From Bradyrhizobium betae (lineage in GTDB: Bacteria; Pseudomonadota; Alphaproteobacteria; Rhizobiales; Xanthobacteraceae): a DNA stretch of 64,000 bases. Position 1 is the stretch's first letter, and every line of letters starts with the position of its first letter. Location: assembly GCF_004123905.1 (NCBI RefSeq), contig NZ_MZXW01000037.1:1-64000 (forward strand). The letters are read 5' to 3'. The notes beneath the pieces are model-generated. The model was not told the DNA's origin, made no database searches, and worked only from the letters and a program-made list of their open reading frames with translations. The translations under genes were made by a program, and so were the position numbers. Shown piece by piece: positions 1 through 8,780 of this stretch.

Positions 1-48
1 GAACTCGTAGAACAACGCAGCCTGTTCGACTTGCCGATGTCCCATCAT
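1..48 (-). CDS. Transposase N-terminus (partial, cut by window edge)
   Basis: On the minus strand an ORF starts with two consecutive ATG codons at 48 and 45 and runs off the left edge. The 16 visible residues, MMGHRQVEQAALFYEF, resemble the beginning of DDE transposases of the IS1182/IS5 type that are common in Bradyrhizobium; this rests on recollection of the family and is short evidence. The spacer between this start and the tRNA holds a 13-base direct repeat (151-163 and 175-187) that could belong to an element end, but no clear terminal inverted repeat can be paired without the other end. Confidence 0.5.
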   Translation of the reverse strand, partial: MMGHRQVEQAALFYEF

Positions 49-150
49 GATCTTCAGTCCTGCCAATTAGACTGACTGAATCACTGATCCCTCTGCGTCG
101 CAACAGTCGCCTTTTTCAACACAATCGACCAAAAAACGAAACCAGCACAG

Positions 151-187
151 AATTTCCAAATGCGGGGCAAACGGAATTTCCAAATGC
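151..187. repeat. Short direct repeat between transposase start and tRNA
   Basis: AATTTCCAAATGC occurs at 151-163 and again at 175-187, followed by GGAAATTCC in inverse orientation. It lies between the transposase start and the tRNA-Gln gene, so it may mark the end of the insertion element. No function is shown. Confidence 0.4.
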
Positions 188-244
188 ACTGGAAATTCCG
201 CCTCGAACAAGGCCGTTTTCATAACAAAGTCAGCGCGTTGGCTC

Positions 245-319
245 TGGCTGGGGCGGGAGGGATCGAACCTCCGAATGGCGGAATCAAAATCCGCTGCCTT
301 ACCGCTTGGCTACGCCCCA
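245..319 (-). tRNA. tRNA-Gln (anticodon TTG)
   Basis: Read on the minus strand this 75-nt gene begins TGGGGCG, which pairs with CGCCCCA near the 3' end. The anticodon stem GCGGA/TCCGC encloses the loop TTTTGAT with anticodon TTG, and the T arm is GGAGG-TTCGATC-CCTCC. The CCA end is encoded (245-247). A U-A first pair is typical of bacterial tRNA-Gln. It decodes CAA glutamine codons. The neighbouring transposase fragment is about 200 bases away. Confidence 0.96.
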
Positions 320-565
320 TTAGGCGACCTGGGGCCGGCGGAAGAATTGACTGCCGCAGATTCCCGATGGTCGCAGCCGGTCTATAGGGAGCGGCGCGGC
401 ATTTCAACCGCCTGGAGGGTCAAAATACCACAGCCCCAGGGCGCCCACACCACACCTTATTATAGGTCCGGGCGAACCCGTTCCGGACCGGGGCCGTCCC
501 GCCCATTGAGACCTCCCCCGTTTCATGGGAATACGGCGCCAATAACCTGTCCACGGGAGTGAGCC

Positions 566-2344
566 ATGACCTACCGCGCGCCGATCTCTGACATGCTGCT
601 GTCACTCAACCATGGCGCCGGCCTGAAGGCGGCCATGGAGGCAGGCCATTACGGCGATTTCGACGGCGACATCGTTGCCGCCGTGCTGGAGGAAGCGGGC
701 AAGTTCGCAACCGACGTGCTGGCGCCGCTCAACAAGGTCGGCGACGAGCACGGCATCAAGCTCGACGATGGCAAGGTCACGACCGCGCCGGGCTGGCCCG
801 ATGCCTACAAGCGCTGGACCGAGGGCGGCTGGAACGCGGTCTCGGGCCCCGAGGATTTCGGCGGCCAGGGCCTGCCGATCGCGATCAACGCAGCCTGCAC
901 CGAGATCTGGAGCGCGTCGAACCTTGCCTTCGGCCTCTGCCCGCTGCTGACGGCCTCGGCGATGGAGGCGCTGGAGGCGCATGGCAGCGACGAGCTGAAG
1001 AAAATCTATCTCGAAAAGCTCGTCTCCGGCGAATGGACCGGCACGATGCAGCTGACCGAGCCGCAGGCCGGCTCCGACGTCGGCGCGTTGCGCACCCGCG
1101 CCGAGAAGATGGCCGACGGCACCTATCGCATCAAGGGGACGAAGATCTTCATCACCTATGGCGAGCACGACATGACCGACAACATCGTGCACTTCGTGCT
1201 GGCGCGCCTGCCCGATGCGCCGACCGGCACCAAGGGGATATCGCTGTTCCTCGTACCGAAATTCATGGTGAATGCCGACGGCTCGCTCGGTGCGCGCAAC
1301 GACATCTTTGCCAGCGGCGTCGAGCACAAGCTCGGCATGCATGCCTCGCCGACCTGCACCATGACCATGGGCGATCATGGCGGCGCCATCGGCTTCCTGG
1401 TCGGTGAAGAGAACCAGGGCATGCGCTGCATGTTCACGATGATGAACCAGGCTCGCCTCGGCGTCGGCCTGGAGGGCGTCGGCGTCGCCGATCGCGCCTA
1501 TCAGCAGGCCCTCGCGTATGCGCAGGAGCGCAAGCAGGGCCGCGCCCTGGGCAAGAAGGGTGACGGTTCGGATGCGATCTTCGTCCATCCCGACGTGAAG
1601 CGCATGCTGATGCGGATGCGGGCACAGACCGCCGCCGCGCGCACCATCTGCTATGCGACCGCGGTCGCACTCGACGTCTCCACGCGCGCCAACGATCCGA
1701 AGGTTCGCGCCGATGCGGCCGCGCGCGCGGCGCTGCTGACGCCGATGGCAAAGGGCTATTCCACCGATATCGGCAACGAGGTGGCCTATCTCGGCGTGCA
1801 GGTGCATGGCGGCATGGGTTTCATCGAGGAGACTGGCGCTGCGCAGCATTATCGCGATGCGCGCATCACCACGATCTACGAGGGCACCAACGGCATCCAG
1901 GCGATCGACCTCGTGACGCGAAAACTCGCGGCCAATGGCGGCGCCTCGGTGTGGGCGCTCCTCGACGAGCTCGCTGCGACCGTCAAGCAGATCGAGGCCT
2001 CCAACGATCCCGCTTTCGGCACCACGGGCGTGAAATTGCGCGAGGCGCTGGAGGCGCTGACGCGCACCAGCAAATGGCTGCTGGAGCGCGTTGCGTCCGC
2101 GCCGAATGAGGCGCTCGCAGGTGCTACGCCGTATCTCCAGCAGTTCGGTTCGACGCTCGGCGGCTGCATGCTGGCCTCCGAAGCGCTCGCCGCGAAAGCC
2201 GACGGCAACACCGACGCATCGCGCTACGTCTCGCTCGCGCGCTTCTTCGCCGAGAACATCGCAGTGCAAGCCGGCGCGCTGGAGCGTACGGTAACGGAGA
2301 GTGCGGAGTCGGTTGCGGCGGCGGATGCGGTGTTGTTGGGGTGA
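566..2344 (+). CDS. Acyl-CoA dehydrogenase, long form with C-terminal extension
   Basis: This 592-residue flavoprotein should oxidise an acyl-CoA to the 2-enoyl-CoA, passing electrons to ETF. It belongs to the long bacterial form (like DmdC, 3-methylmercaptopropionyl-CoA dehydrogenase) rather than the 380-residue mitochondrial type. QLTEPQAGSD near residue 161 is the acyl-CoA dehydrogenase signature, GGMGF lies near 414, and Glu439 in TIYEGTNGIQ sits where the catalytic base is expected. Residues from about 470 form the acetyl-CoA-dehydrogenase-like C-terminal domain seen in this subgroup. GGGAG precedes the ATG by a normal distance. The substrate cannot be read from sequence. Confidence 0.92.
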   Translation: MTYRAPISDMLLSLNHGAGLKAAMEAGHYGDFDGDIVAAVLEEAGKFATDVLAPLNKVGDEHGIKLDDGKVTTAPGWPDAYKRWTEGGWNAVSGPEDFGGQGLPIAINAACTEIWSASNLAFGLCPLLTASAMEALEAHGSDELKKIYLEKLVSGEWTGTMQLTEPQAGSDVGALRTRAEKMADGTYRIKGTKIFITYGEHDMTDNIVHFVLARLPDAPTGTKGISLFLVPKFMVNADGSLGARNDIFASGVEHKLGMHASPTCTMTMGDHGGAIGFLVGEENQGMRCMFTMMNQARLGVGLEGVGVADRAYQQALAYAQERKQGRALGKKGDGSDAIFVHPDVKRMLMRMRAQTAAARTICYATAVALDVSTRANDPKVRADAAARAALLTPMAKGYSTDIGNEVAYLGVQVHGGMGFIEETGAAQHYRDARITTIYEGTNGIQAIDLVTRKLAANGGASVWALLDELAATVKQIEASNDPAFGTTGVKLREALEALTRTSKWLLERVASAPNEALAGATPYLQQFGSTLGGCMLASEALAAKADGNTDASRYVSLARFFAENIAVQAGALERTVTESAESVAAADAVLLG

Positions 2345-2365
2345 GGCGGGACGCTCCTCTCCGCT

Positions 2366-2465
2366 GTCATTCCCCGCGAAGGCGGGGAATCCAGTACGCC
2401 GCGGCTTCTCGATAAACAACTGACGCATCGGAGTACTGGATCGCCCGATCAAGTCGGGCGATGAC
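2366..2465. repeat. Palindromic extragenic element (GTCAT...ATGAC type)
   Basis: The spacer after the acyl-CoA dehydrogenase starts GTCATTCCCCGC and ends GGGCGATGAC. It contains the inverted pair CCAGTAC/GTACTGG and two local hairpins (CCCCGCgaaGGCGGGG and CGCCCGATcaagTCGGGCG). Elements of this kind are widely dispersed in Bradyrhizobium and Rhodopseudomonas. Because it separates two convergent genes it may also act as a transcription barrier. Confidence 0.7.
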
Positions 2466-2516
2466 ACCGGATGTGTGGCGCGATGCTGTCCCTGATTGCG
2501 CTTCGCTCCATCCGCG

Positions 2517-3752
2517 CTACGAAGCCGCGAGCTTCGCCCGCCTTCCCGGCCGCCACAACACGACGCCCGCGGCCACGAGATCCAGCACCACGCACATCGC
2601 GAACGCCGTGGTGTAATCGCCGGTGAGACTGCGCACGAGGCCGACGATGCCGGGGCCGAAGGCGCTGACGATGCCACTGATCGACGTTCCCAATCCCATC
2701 GCGGCGGCGAAGGCGGCAGAGCCGATCTCGCGCTGGATAATCAAGGGCGGGAACGTGATCATGTTGCCGATCGAGAAGCCGTAGACGGCGCAGCACATCA
2801 GCAGCACCGTCGGGCTCTCGCTCTGCACGAGCACGAACAGCGCGGCCGCCTGGCTCGTCATCGACGCCGCACAGGCGAGCCTGGGATCGAGCCGGTCGAC
2901 GAACAGGCCGAGCGACAGCCGTCCGACCACCGCCATCGCCGCCATGATGGTGACCGCAAGGCCGGCCGCGTAGCGCCCGATCAGCGGCTCGAGGAACGTC
3001 ACCTGGTGGATGATGAACCCCATCTGCGCCAAGAGCGCGATCGCGATCGGCAGCACCATGGTCCAGAACGCCGCGTTGGCGAGCAGCGCCCTGCGGGACG
3101 TCCGCGAGGTCTGCCCATCGGCAGACGAACGCCCGCCCGATGCCGGCGACATCGGCGTCGGCCAGCCGATGAAGATCACGACCACCGGCAGCACCAGCAC
3201 CACCATCGCCATCGTCGCCGCCAGCATGGCGGAGCGGAAGCCGATGCTATCGGACAGCGACAGCAGCAGCGGAACGAGGACGATGCCGCCGCAGGTCGCG
3301 CCGTTGAAGGCGAGGCTGAGCGCGAGGCCGCGGCGCCGCTCGAACCAGGAATTCAGCAGGGTCGCGATCACCACCGTGCCCATGCCGGTCCAGCCGACCG
3401 ACATCAGCGCGTAGGCGAGATAGAGCTGCCAGGGCGTCTGCATCAGCGCCAGCACCATCGTCGATGCACCCAGCGCCGAGAGGCCGCACAGGATCAGCGA
3501 CCGCAGCCCGATGCGGGCGAGCAGATCGTCGGTGAAGATGACGAGGACGGAGGTCAGGAGAAACGAGAAGGTGCTGGCCGCCGAGACCAGCGTGCCCGGC
3601 CAGCCATGAGCACGCTGGAGCTCGGCGAGATAGACGCCCTGGCCGTAGAGGCCGAAACCGAACATGAAGAAGGCCATCAGGAAACAGGCCAGCACGATGC
3701 GCCAGCCGTGATAGTGCAGCGAGGATTCGTCAACGCCCGTTGCGGCAATCAT
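2517..3752 (-). CDS. MFS transporter
   Basis: A 411-residue major facilitator protein, very hydrophobic, with about 12 predicted membrane segments. It starts at the ATG giving MIAATGVDESS; the open frame extends far upstream but that part is not protein-like. The first helix (residues about 15-35) is followed by a loop with GLYGQGVYLAELQRAHGW, reminiscent of the monocarboxylate/oxalate-formate antiporter branch. A central loop near residue 205 carries Gly/Ser-rich residues. The substrate is unknown. It is divergent from the crotonase gene at 4062 and convergent with the acyl-CoA dehydrogenase. Confidence 0.85.
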   Translation of the reverse strand: MIAATGVDESSLHYHGWRIVLACFLMAFFMFGFGLYGQGVYLAELQRAHGWPGTLVSAASTFSFLLTSVLVIFTDDLLARIGLRSLILCGLSALGASTMVLALMQTPWQLYLAYALMSVGWTGMGTVVIATLLNSWFERRRGLALSLAFNGATCGGIVLVPLLLSLSDSIGFRSAMLAATMAMVVLVLPVVVIFIGWPTPMSPASGGRSSADGQTSRTSRRALLANAAFWTMVLPIAIALLAQMGFIIHQVTFLEPLIGRYAAGLAVTIMAAMAVVGRLSLGLFVDRLDPRLACAASMTSQAAALFVLVQSESPTVLLMCCAVYGFSIGNMITFPPLIIQREIGSAAFAAAMGLGTSISGIVSAFGPGIVGLVRSLTGDYTTAFAMCVVLDLVAAGVVLWRPGRRAKLAAS

Positions 3753-4061
3753 CAATCGAGCAATCGTCCAAAGGACACGGCAGCGGCTGAGATCGTGCCC
3801 TACAACCACCGGTTTTTCAAATGAAACATTGTAGCCATTTGTTGCAATGCGCAACTGCATGTGCGAAGCAATACAACCGGCGTAATCAGGTACGGCGGTT
3901 CCCGAACGGAAGCGAGTCGTGACGGCGGCCTCATGCGCCGGGTTCACGGAATCGTCGCCGAAAAGGTCGCGCGGGCGGATTGGCACGCCAGCAAGATGAT
4001 GTAGGCTGACGCTTGCGAGACTCGCCAAAGTCAAGCGTCGCGGCGACCGCAGGGGGTCTTT
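3753..4061. other. Divergent intergenic region with short inverted repeat
   Basis: These 309 bases separate the divergent MFS and crotonase genes and so should hold both promoters. I see the inverted repeat GTTGC-AATGC-GCAAC at 3841-3855, a possible operator, but no adjacent regulator gene. No RNA gene or coding sequence is recognised. Confidence 0.4.
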
Positions 4062-4820
4062 ATGCCGAACGGCAATATCGTCGTCACCGAAGAGCGTGGA
4101 ACGCGGGTGATCACCTTGCGCCGCCCCGGCAAGAAGAACGCGATCACGCAGGAGATGTATCGGGAGATGAGCCGCGCGATCGACACCGCGCAGAACAACC
4201 CCGACATCCGCTGCATGATCATCACCGGCGGCTCCGGCGTGTTCACCGCGGGCGACGACATCGACGATTTTCTCCAGGCCGACACGGCACGCCCGGAGAC
4301 ATTGTCGAACGGTGCCAAATTTCTCTATTCGCTCGCCCTCAATAGCAAACCGATCATCGCAGCCGTGGACGGCGCGTCGATCGGCATGGGCACCGTGATG
4401 CTGTTCCATTGCGACTACGTGCTGGCGTCAACCGCTGCGACCTTCTCCGCGCCCTACATCCATCTCGGCCTGGTGCCGGTCGGTGCCGCCAGCCTGTTGA
4501 TGCCGAACACGATGGGCTATCAGCGCGCCTTTGCGATGCTGATCATGGGCCGGAGCTTCACCGCCGCGGAGGCGCACGCGGCCGGCTTCGTCAACACCGT
4601 GGTCTCGCCGGGACATACCGAGGTCGAGGCGCGCAAGGTGGCGCGGGAAATCTGCCGGCTGCCCGCCGAGGCGGTCGCGATCTCGCGCAAGCTGCTGCGT
4701 GCCCCGCCGGAGGAGCTCACCCGCCGCATCGACCAGGAGGCCCACCTGTTCGGCGAACGGTTGAAGTCGGACGACGCCGTGGCCGCGTTCAATGCGTTCG
4801 CGAACCGGAAGAAGCGGTGA
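4062..4820 (+). CDS. Enoyl-CoA hydratase/isomerase (crotonase) family protein
   Basis: A 252-residue crotonase-fold protein acting on a CoA thioester. TAGDDIDDF near residue 62 and GASIGMG near 108 form the oxyanion-hole loops. Compared with rat enoyl-CoA hydratase, both catalytic glutamates appear replaced: the GGGCE position reads GMGTV and the PE of QPEILLG reads PY. A standard hydration reaction is therefore unlikely; isomerase, hydrolase or another crotonase reaction is possible. It has its own upstream region and is followed by a repeat-rich spacer, so it is probably monocistronic. Confidence 0.85.
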   Translation: MPNGNIVVTEERGTRVITLRRPGKKNAITQEMYREMSRAIDTAQNNPDIRCMIITGGSGVFTAGDDIDDFLQADTARPETLSNGAKFLYSLALNSKPIIAAVDGASIGMGTVMLFHCDYVLASTAATFSAPYIHLGLVPVGAASLLMPNTMGYQRAFAMLIMGRSFTAAEAHAAGFVNTVVSPGHTEVEARKVAREICRLPAEAVAISRKLLRAPPEELTRRIDQEAHLFGERLKSDDAVAAFNAFANRKKR

Positions 4821-4829
4821 AGCGCTGGC

Positions 4830-5010
4830 CCTTACCCTCCCCTCGTTCGCGCGAAGCGCGAGCGGGGTGGGGTGAGCCGCGAAAAGACTTTCGCCCGTAT
4901 GCGCGAGACTCTCAAGCACTTGATTCTGGGATAGTCTGTCACCCCGCCCCGGTTCGCATTTCATGCGAACCGACCCGCCCCCTCAAGGGGCGGGTGGGAG
5001 CACGCGGCAC
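4830..5010. repeat. Cluster of palindromic extragenic repeats
   Basis: Three hairpin-forming stretches follow each other: CTCCCCTCGTTCGCGCGAAG with its complement-like continuation (4838-4875), GGTTCGCAT-TTC-ATGCGAACC (4951-4971), and ACCCGCCCC-loop-GGGGCGGGT (4973-4995). They resemble REP-type elements seen again near 49190. No coding capacity is apparent. Confidence 0.6.
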
Positions 5011-5062
5011 GTTCACGACAATGCTTCGTGAATTCTTCGCGCGGAACGACTAATCTTGTTCC

Positions 5063-6721
5063 ATGCGACATCTTCTCCGCCTGACCACTTTCGCGCTCGC
5101 GCTCGCCACCCTCCCCGCTGCGGCCCAGACCGCCGCGCCCGTGGAGCTCCGCATTCTCGCGATCAATGATTTCCATGGCAATCTGCGGCCGCCGCCCGGC
5201 GGCATCCGCATCAATGATCCCGAGGACAAAGCCAAAAAGGTCATGGTGGCGGCCGGCGGCGCCGAATACATGGCGACGCTGGTCAAGCAATTACGCGAAG
5301 GACACAAGAACACGATCTTCGTGGCTGCCGGCGACCTCATCGGCGCGAGCCCGTTTTTATCGGCGATGTTCCACGACGAGCCGTCGGTCGAGTCGCTCTC
5401 GATGATGGGGCTCGCGATCACCTCGGTCGGCAATCACGAATTCGACGAGGGCAAGACCGAGCTGCTCAGAATGCAGAACGGCGGGTGCCATCCCGTTGAC
5501 GGCTGCCAGGGGCCGCATCCCTTCACGGGCGCCAAATTCCATTACCTTGCGGCCTCCACCGTGGAGACCGCGACCGGAAAAAGTGTGCTACCTTCTTACG
5601 AGATCCGTGAGTTCGAAGGCATCCCCGTCGCCTTCATCGGACTGACCTTGAAGGAGACTGCAGGCATCGTCTCACCCGCCGGCATCGCCGGGCTCGAATT
5701 CCGCGACGAAGCCGAGACGGTGAACGCGCTGGTGCCGCAGTTGAAGGCCCGCGGCGTGGAAGCGATCGTGGTGCTGATTCACCAGGGCGGTGAGCCCTCA
5801 GGCGACTACAATGAATGCCCTGCCATTACCGGGCCGATCGTCGATATCGTCAAAAAGTTCGACCGCGCCGTCGACGTCGTCGTCAGCGGCCACACGCATC
5901 GTGCCTACATTTGTCAAATCGACGGCCGACTCGTCACCAGCGGCGACAAATACGGCACGCTGGTCACCGCAATCGATCTCAAGCTCGATCCCGCAACGCG
6001 CGACATCGTCGGCGCCAAGGGCGAGAACGTCATCGTCGCCAATGCCTCACTCGCGAAGGACCCCGAGCAGACCGCGCTAATCGACGCCTATGACAAGCTG
6101 TCGGCACCGATCGCCAACCGGCCGGCTGGATCGGTGACGCAGACGCTGTCGCGTGTTCCGAACGAGGCCGGCGAGAGCGCGCTCGGCGACGTCATCGCCG
6201 ACGCCCAACTCTTCGCCACGAGAGATGCGAAGGATGGCAGCGCTGTCATTGCCCTCACCAATCCAGGCGGCATCCGCATCGACATCATCCCGAAGGAGAA
6301 CGGCGCGGTGTCGTTCGGCGAGTTGTTCGCCAGCCAGCCGTTCCGCAATCGCCTCGTCACCATGACGCTGACAGGCAGCCAGCTCAAGGACATGCTGGAG
6401 CAGCAATGGCTCGATCCGAAGCGCCCGCGAATCCTTCAGGTGTCGAACGGCTTCAACTACACTTGGGACGCGGCAAAACCGTTCGGCGAGCGCGTCGCCC
6501 TTGAGAAGATGATGCTCAACAGCAGGCCGATCGAACCTGGAAGCGGCTACCGCGTCACCGTCAACGATTACCTCGCTGTCGGCGGCGACGGCTTTACGGC
6601 TGCAAAACAAGGCACAGCGCCACAATATGGCGGCTACGACGCGGACGCGCTGTTCGCGTTCTTCAGGGCGCACGGACCGATCGGTCCGCTGCCACCGACC
6701 CGCATCCTCCGCGTGAATTGA
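5063..6721 (+). CDS. Periplasmic 5'-nucleotidase / bifunctional metallophosphatase
   Basis: A 552-residue exported phosphoesterase of the UshA/5'-nucleotidase family. Residues 1-22 are a signal peptide ending AAAQT. The N-terminal metallophosphatase domain (about 30-310) shows the metal-ligand motifs NDFHGN near 36, GNHEFDEG near 123 and GHTHRAY near 276. The C-terminal 5'-nucleotidase substrate domain (about 335-530) includes TNPGGIR and the GDGF segment. It should hydrolyse nucleotides or related phosphodiesters in the periplasm, giving nucleosides and phosphate. The length and domain order are complete. It overlaps no neighbour and precedes the deacetylase gene by 134 bases. Confidence 0.92.
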   Translation: MRHLLRLTTFALALATLPAAAQTAAPVELRILAINDFHGNLRPPPGGIRINDPEDKAKKVMVAAGGAEYMATLVKQLREGHKNTIFVAAGDLIGASPFLSAMFHDEPSVESLSMMGLAITSVGNHEFDEGKTELLRMQNGGCHPVDGCQGPHPFTGAKFHYLAASTVETATGKSVLPSYEIREFEGIPVAFIGLTLKETAGIVSPAGIAGLEFRDEAETVNALVPQLKARGVEAIVVLIHQGGEPSGDYNECPAITGPIVDIVKKFDRAVDVVVSGHTHRAYICQIDGRLVTSGDKYGTLVTAIDLKLDPATRDIVGAKGENVIVANASLAKDPEQTALIDAYDKLSAPIANRPAGSVTQTLSRVPNEAGESALGDVIADAQLFATRDAKDGSAVIALTNPGGIRIDIIPKENGAVSFGELFASQPFRNRLVTMTLTGSQLKDMLEQQWLDPKRPRILQVSNGFNYTWDAAKPFGERVALEKMMLNSRPIEPGSGYRVTVNDYLAVGGDGFTAAKQGTAPQYGGYDADALFAFFRAHGPIGPLPPTRILRVN

Positions 6722-6855
6722 TCCGGATCAAACGGACTGGTCCGGGACCACCCTTTGCCATTCCCTTGGGAACGCCTAGATTGCGTTTTGCATTGCGTTT
6801 TGGCGCCGGATGCGCCAAGCGACGTCAAGAGCCCGTATTCTGTGAGGCCGACCTG

Positions 6856-7785
6856 ATGAGCACGCTTCTCCTCTCCCACAAGGCCTGCCTCGACCACGTC
6901 ACCCCGCCCGGACATCCTGAAAGACCGGACCGCCTGCGCGCGGTGGAGGAAGCGCTGTCAGTTGAGCGTTTCCAGTTCCTGGCGCGCGATCAGGCGCCGG
7001 AGGGCGATCTCGATCTCGTGACGCTGTGCCACAACGAGCATTACGTCACTGAGCTGCGCCACATCGCGCCGACCAGCGGACAGGTCTATATCGACGGCGA
7101 CACCTCGATGTCACCGGGCACATGGGAAGCGGTGATGCGCGGCGTCGGCGGCGCGGTGGCGGCGACCGAAGCGGTGATGAATGGCGAGCACCGCAACGCC
7201 TTCGTCGCGGTGCGCCCGCCCGGCCATCACGCCGAGATCGGCAAGCCGATGGGCTTCTGCTTCTTCGACAATGTCGCGATCGCGGCGCGCCACGCGCAGC
7301 GCAAATACGGCATCAAGCGCGCGGCTATCGTCGATTTCGACGTGCATCACGGCAACGGCACCCAGGACATCTTCTGGTCGGACCCGACCGTGATGTACTG
7401 CTCGACGCATCAGATGCCGCTGTTTCCGGGCACCGGCGCCAAAGGCGAGCGCGGCGACCACGACACCATCGTCAATGCGCCGCTCGCCTCCGAGGACGGC
7501 GGCCCCGAATTCCGCATCGCGTTCGAGAATTTGATTCTGCCGCAACTCGAAAAATTCAGCCCCGAGCTTCTGATCATCTCCGCGGGCTTCGATGCGCATT
7601 ACCGCGATCCGCTGGCCTCGCTGAATTTGCGCGCGGAAGACTATGCCTGGGTGACGCGCAAACTGATGGACCTCGCCGACAAGTCCGCCGGGGGACGTGT
7701 TGTGTCCGTGCTCGAAGGCGGCTACGACCTGCAAGGATTGAAAGAATCTGTTACGGCGCATGTCGGCGCCCTGATGGGCGCCTGA
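6856..7785 (+). CDS. Histone deacetylase family protein (acetylpolyamine-type amidohydrolase)
   Basis: A 309-residue zinc hydrolase of the arginase/deacetylase fold that removes acetyl groups from amines such as acetylpolyamines or acetyl-lysine. The start chosen is the ATG of MSTLLLSHKACLDHV, where family similarity begins. RPPGHHAE near residue 118 holds the His-His catalytic pair, DFDVHHGNGTQ near 159 and GFDAHYRDP near 244 hold the zinc ligands. It lies 167 bases upstream of xseB in the same direction, an arrangement I recall from related genomes; whether they share a transcript is unclear because a palindromic repeat lies between. Confidence 0.9.
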   Translation: MSTLLLSHKACLDHVTPPGHPERPDRLRAVEEALSVERFQFLARDQAPEGDLDLVTLCHNEHYVTELRHIAPTSGQVYIDGDTSMSPGTWEAVMRGVGGAVAATEAVMNGEHRNAFVAVRPPGHHAEIGKPMGFCFFDNVAIAARHAQRKYGIKRAAIVDFDVHHGNGTQDIFWSDPTVMYCSTHQMPLFPGTGAKGERGDHDTIVNAPLASEDGGPEFRIAFENLILPQLEKFSPELLIISAGFDAHYRDPLASLNLRAEDYAWVTRKLMDLADKSAGGRVVSVLEGGYDLQGLKESVTAHVGALMGA

Positions 7786-7829
7786 AGCGCGATTGGGATA
7801 AATCACAATCGCGCTTTAGATTATCGTTT

Positions 7830-7878
7830 GAGCATGATCTTATCGGAAAACCGCTGCACACTTTTCCGGATCATGCTC
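7830..7878. repeat. Dispersed palindrome GAGCATGATC...GATCATGCTC (copy 1)
   Basis: The element opens with GAGCATGATCTTATCGGAAA and closes with TTTTCCGGATCATGCTC, so its two ends are inverted copies. A second, longer copy lies at 28739-28808. The family is a known type of dispersed palindrome in Bradyrhizobium relatives. Confidence 0.8.
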
Positions 7879-7952
7879 TAGCGCCCGCCACATTAAGCCC
7901 GCAAAACGCGCCTTCTCTGCGAGGAATGCGAATCGGGCAATCGGAAGCTTAT

Positions 7953-8204
7953 ATGGCCGAAAATACCCAAGTGGACGTCTCCAGGCTCACCTTCGAGCGC
8001 GCGATCGAGGAACTCGAGACGATCGTGAAGCGGCTCGAAGACGGCAAGGTGCCGCTCGAGGAATCCGTGACGATCTACGAGCGCGGCGAGGCGCTGAAGC
8101 GCCGCTGCGAGGAATTGCTGCGTCAGGCCGAGGCGCGCGTCGACAAGATCACCACCGACGCCAGCGGTCAGGCCACCGGCACCGCGCCGCTCGACGTCCA
8201 GTAG
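7953..8204 (+). CDS. xseB: Exodeoxyribonuclease VII small subunit
   Basis: An 83-residue protein matching XseB: the core from LTFERAIEELETIVKRLEDG through the second helix with RCEELLRQAEARV is characteristic. Exonuclease VII degrades single-stranded DNA to oligonucleotides; several XseB chains assemble on one XseA catalytic subunit. The long upstream open frame is a shadow of the deacetylase gene, and the ATG giving MAENTQVDVS is the family start. The order xseB before dxs, here with a 577-base gap, is common in proteobacteria and links to isoprenoid genes only by position. Confidence 0.95.
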   Translation: MAENTQVDVSRLTFERAIEELETIVKRLEDGKVPLEESVTIYERGEALKRRCEELLRQAEARVDKITTDASGQATGTAPLDVQ

Positions 8205-8780
8205 GCCGCCCGTCGCGAGCATCGGCCGGGTGCAATTTTTCATGATAGCACGCTGCTGATTCCACTTGTGGGACCAGGTCGCCAAAGGCACAAGGTTCCG
8301 GGAACTCACGCGCGAGGGTCTATGGCCCTCGCAAATCCGGCAAAAAAGCCTTCGTCTCGCCCAAAATCCTGCCAAGGAACCGGGCAAGGCTGGAACTTCC
8401 GCTCCGGCGCCACGGTTAACCAATCTGGCCCACGGGTTGCACGTGCATGGCCGTAATCAGTCCGGCGGGTTGGCTTTGGCCCAAGCTTTGGTGTAAAGCT
8501 GCCCGGAGCGTGGCTTTTTGTTAGCCTTGCGTAGGCATCGATTACCAACGACAAGCGCTTCAAATTGCTAATGAAATTGGCTGGGGACGGACGAAGCCGA
8601 TCTAAGTGACAGGGATCACAGAGACTGAACCGGAGCGCACTTAAGCTCACCTAAGCTTGAAGACGGGGCTTTGCCCCATGCAGGTGGCTCCGACGGTTTT
8701 AGGACTCGCGCTGCGCCGATATTGTGCAAACCCATCGCGCACCGGAACGATCTTCCGGCGCTGAAAAATTGGAAATCGCC
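8205..8780. other. Long intergenic region before dxs
   Basis: I recognise no gene, tRNA or riboswitch in these 576 bases. Small open frames of about 75 codons exist on both strands but have no recognisable protein features. A short hairpin GGGGCtttGCCCC lies at 8664-8676. A GGAAC-N17-GGTT arrangement at 8392-8417 resembles a stress promoter but no recognisable gene follows at a suitable distance. The region presumably contains the dxs promoter and may hide an untranslated RNA. Confidence 0.4.

Noticed and set aside
602..2677. Long minus-strand open frame of 691 codons opposite the acyl-CoA dehydrogenase
   Set aside because: It is a GC-rich antisense shadow: its residues are mostly Arg, Ala, His and Gly without folds, and the plus-strand gene is clearly real.
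3753..4409. N-terminal extension of the MFS frame upstream of 3752
   Set aside because: The extra 218 codons overlap the opposite crotonase gene and have no membrane or family features; the ATG at 3752 gives a normal MFS length.
8392..8417. GGAAC-N17-GGTT before dxs
   Set aside because: No recognisable gene starts within a sensible distance, and dxs is about 360 bases away, so it was not listed as a promoter.
8266..8496. 76-codon open frame in the xseB-dxs gap
   Set aside because: No ribosome site, no signal or domain features, and several overlapping frames are equally open, so there is no support for a gene.
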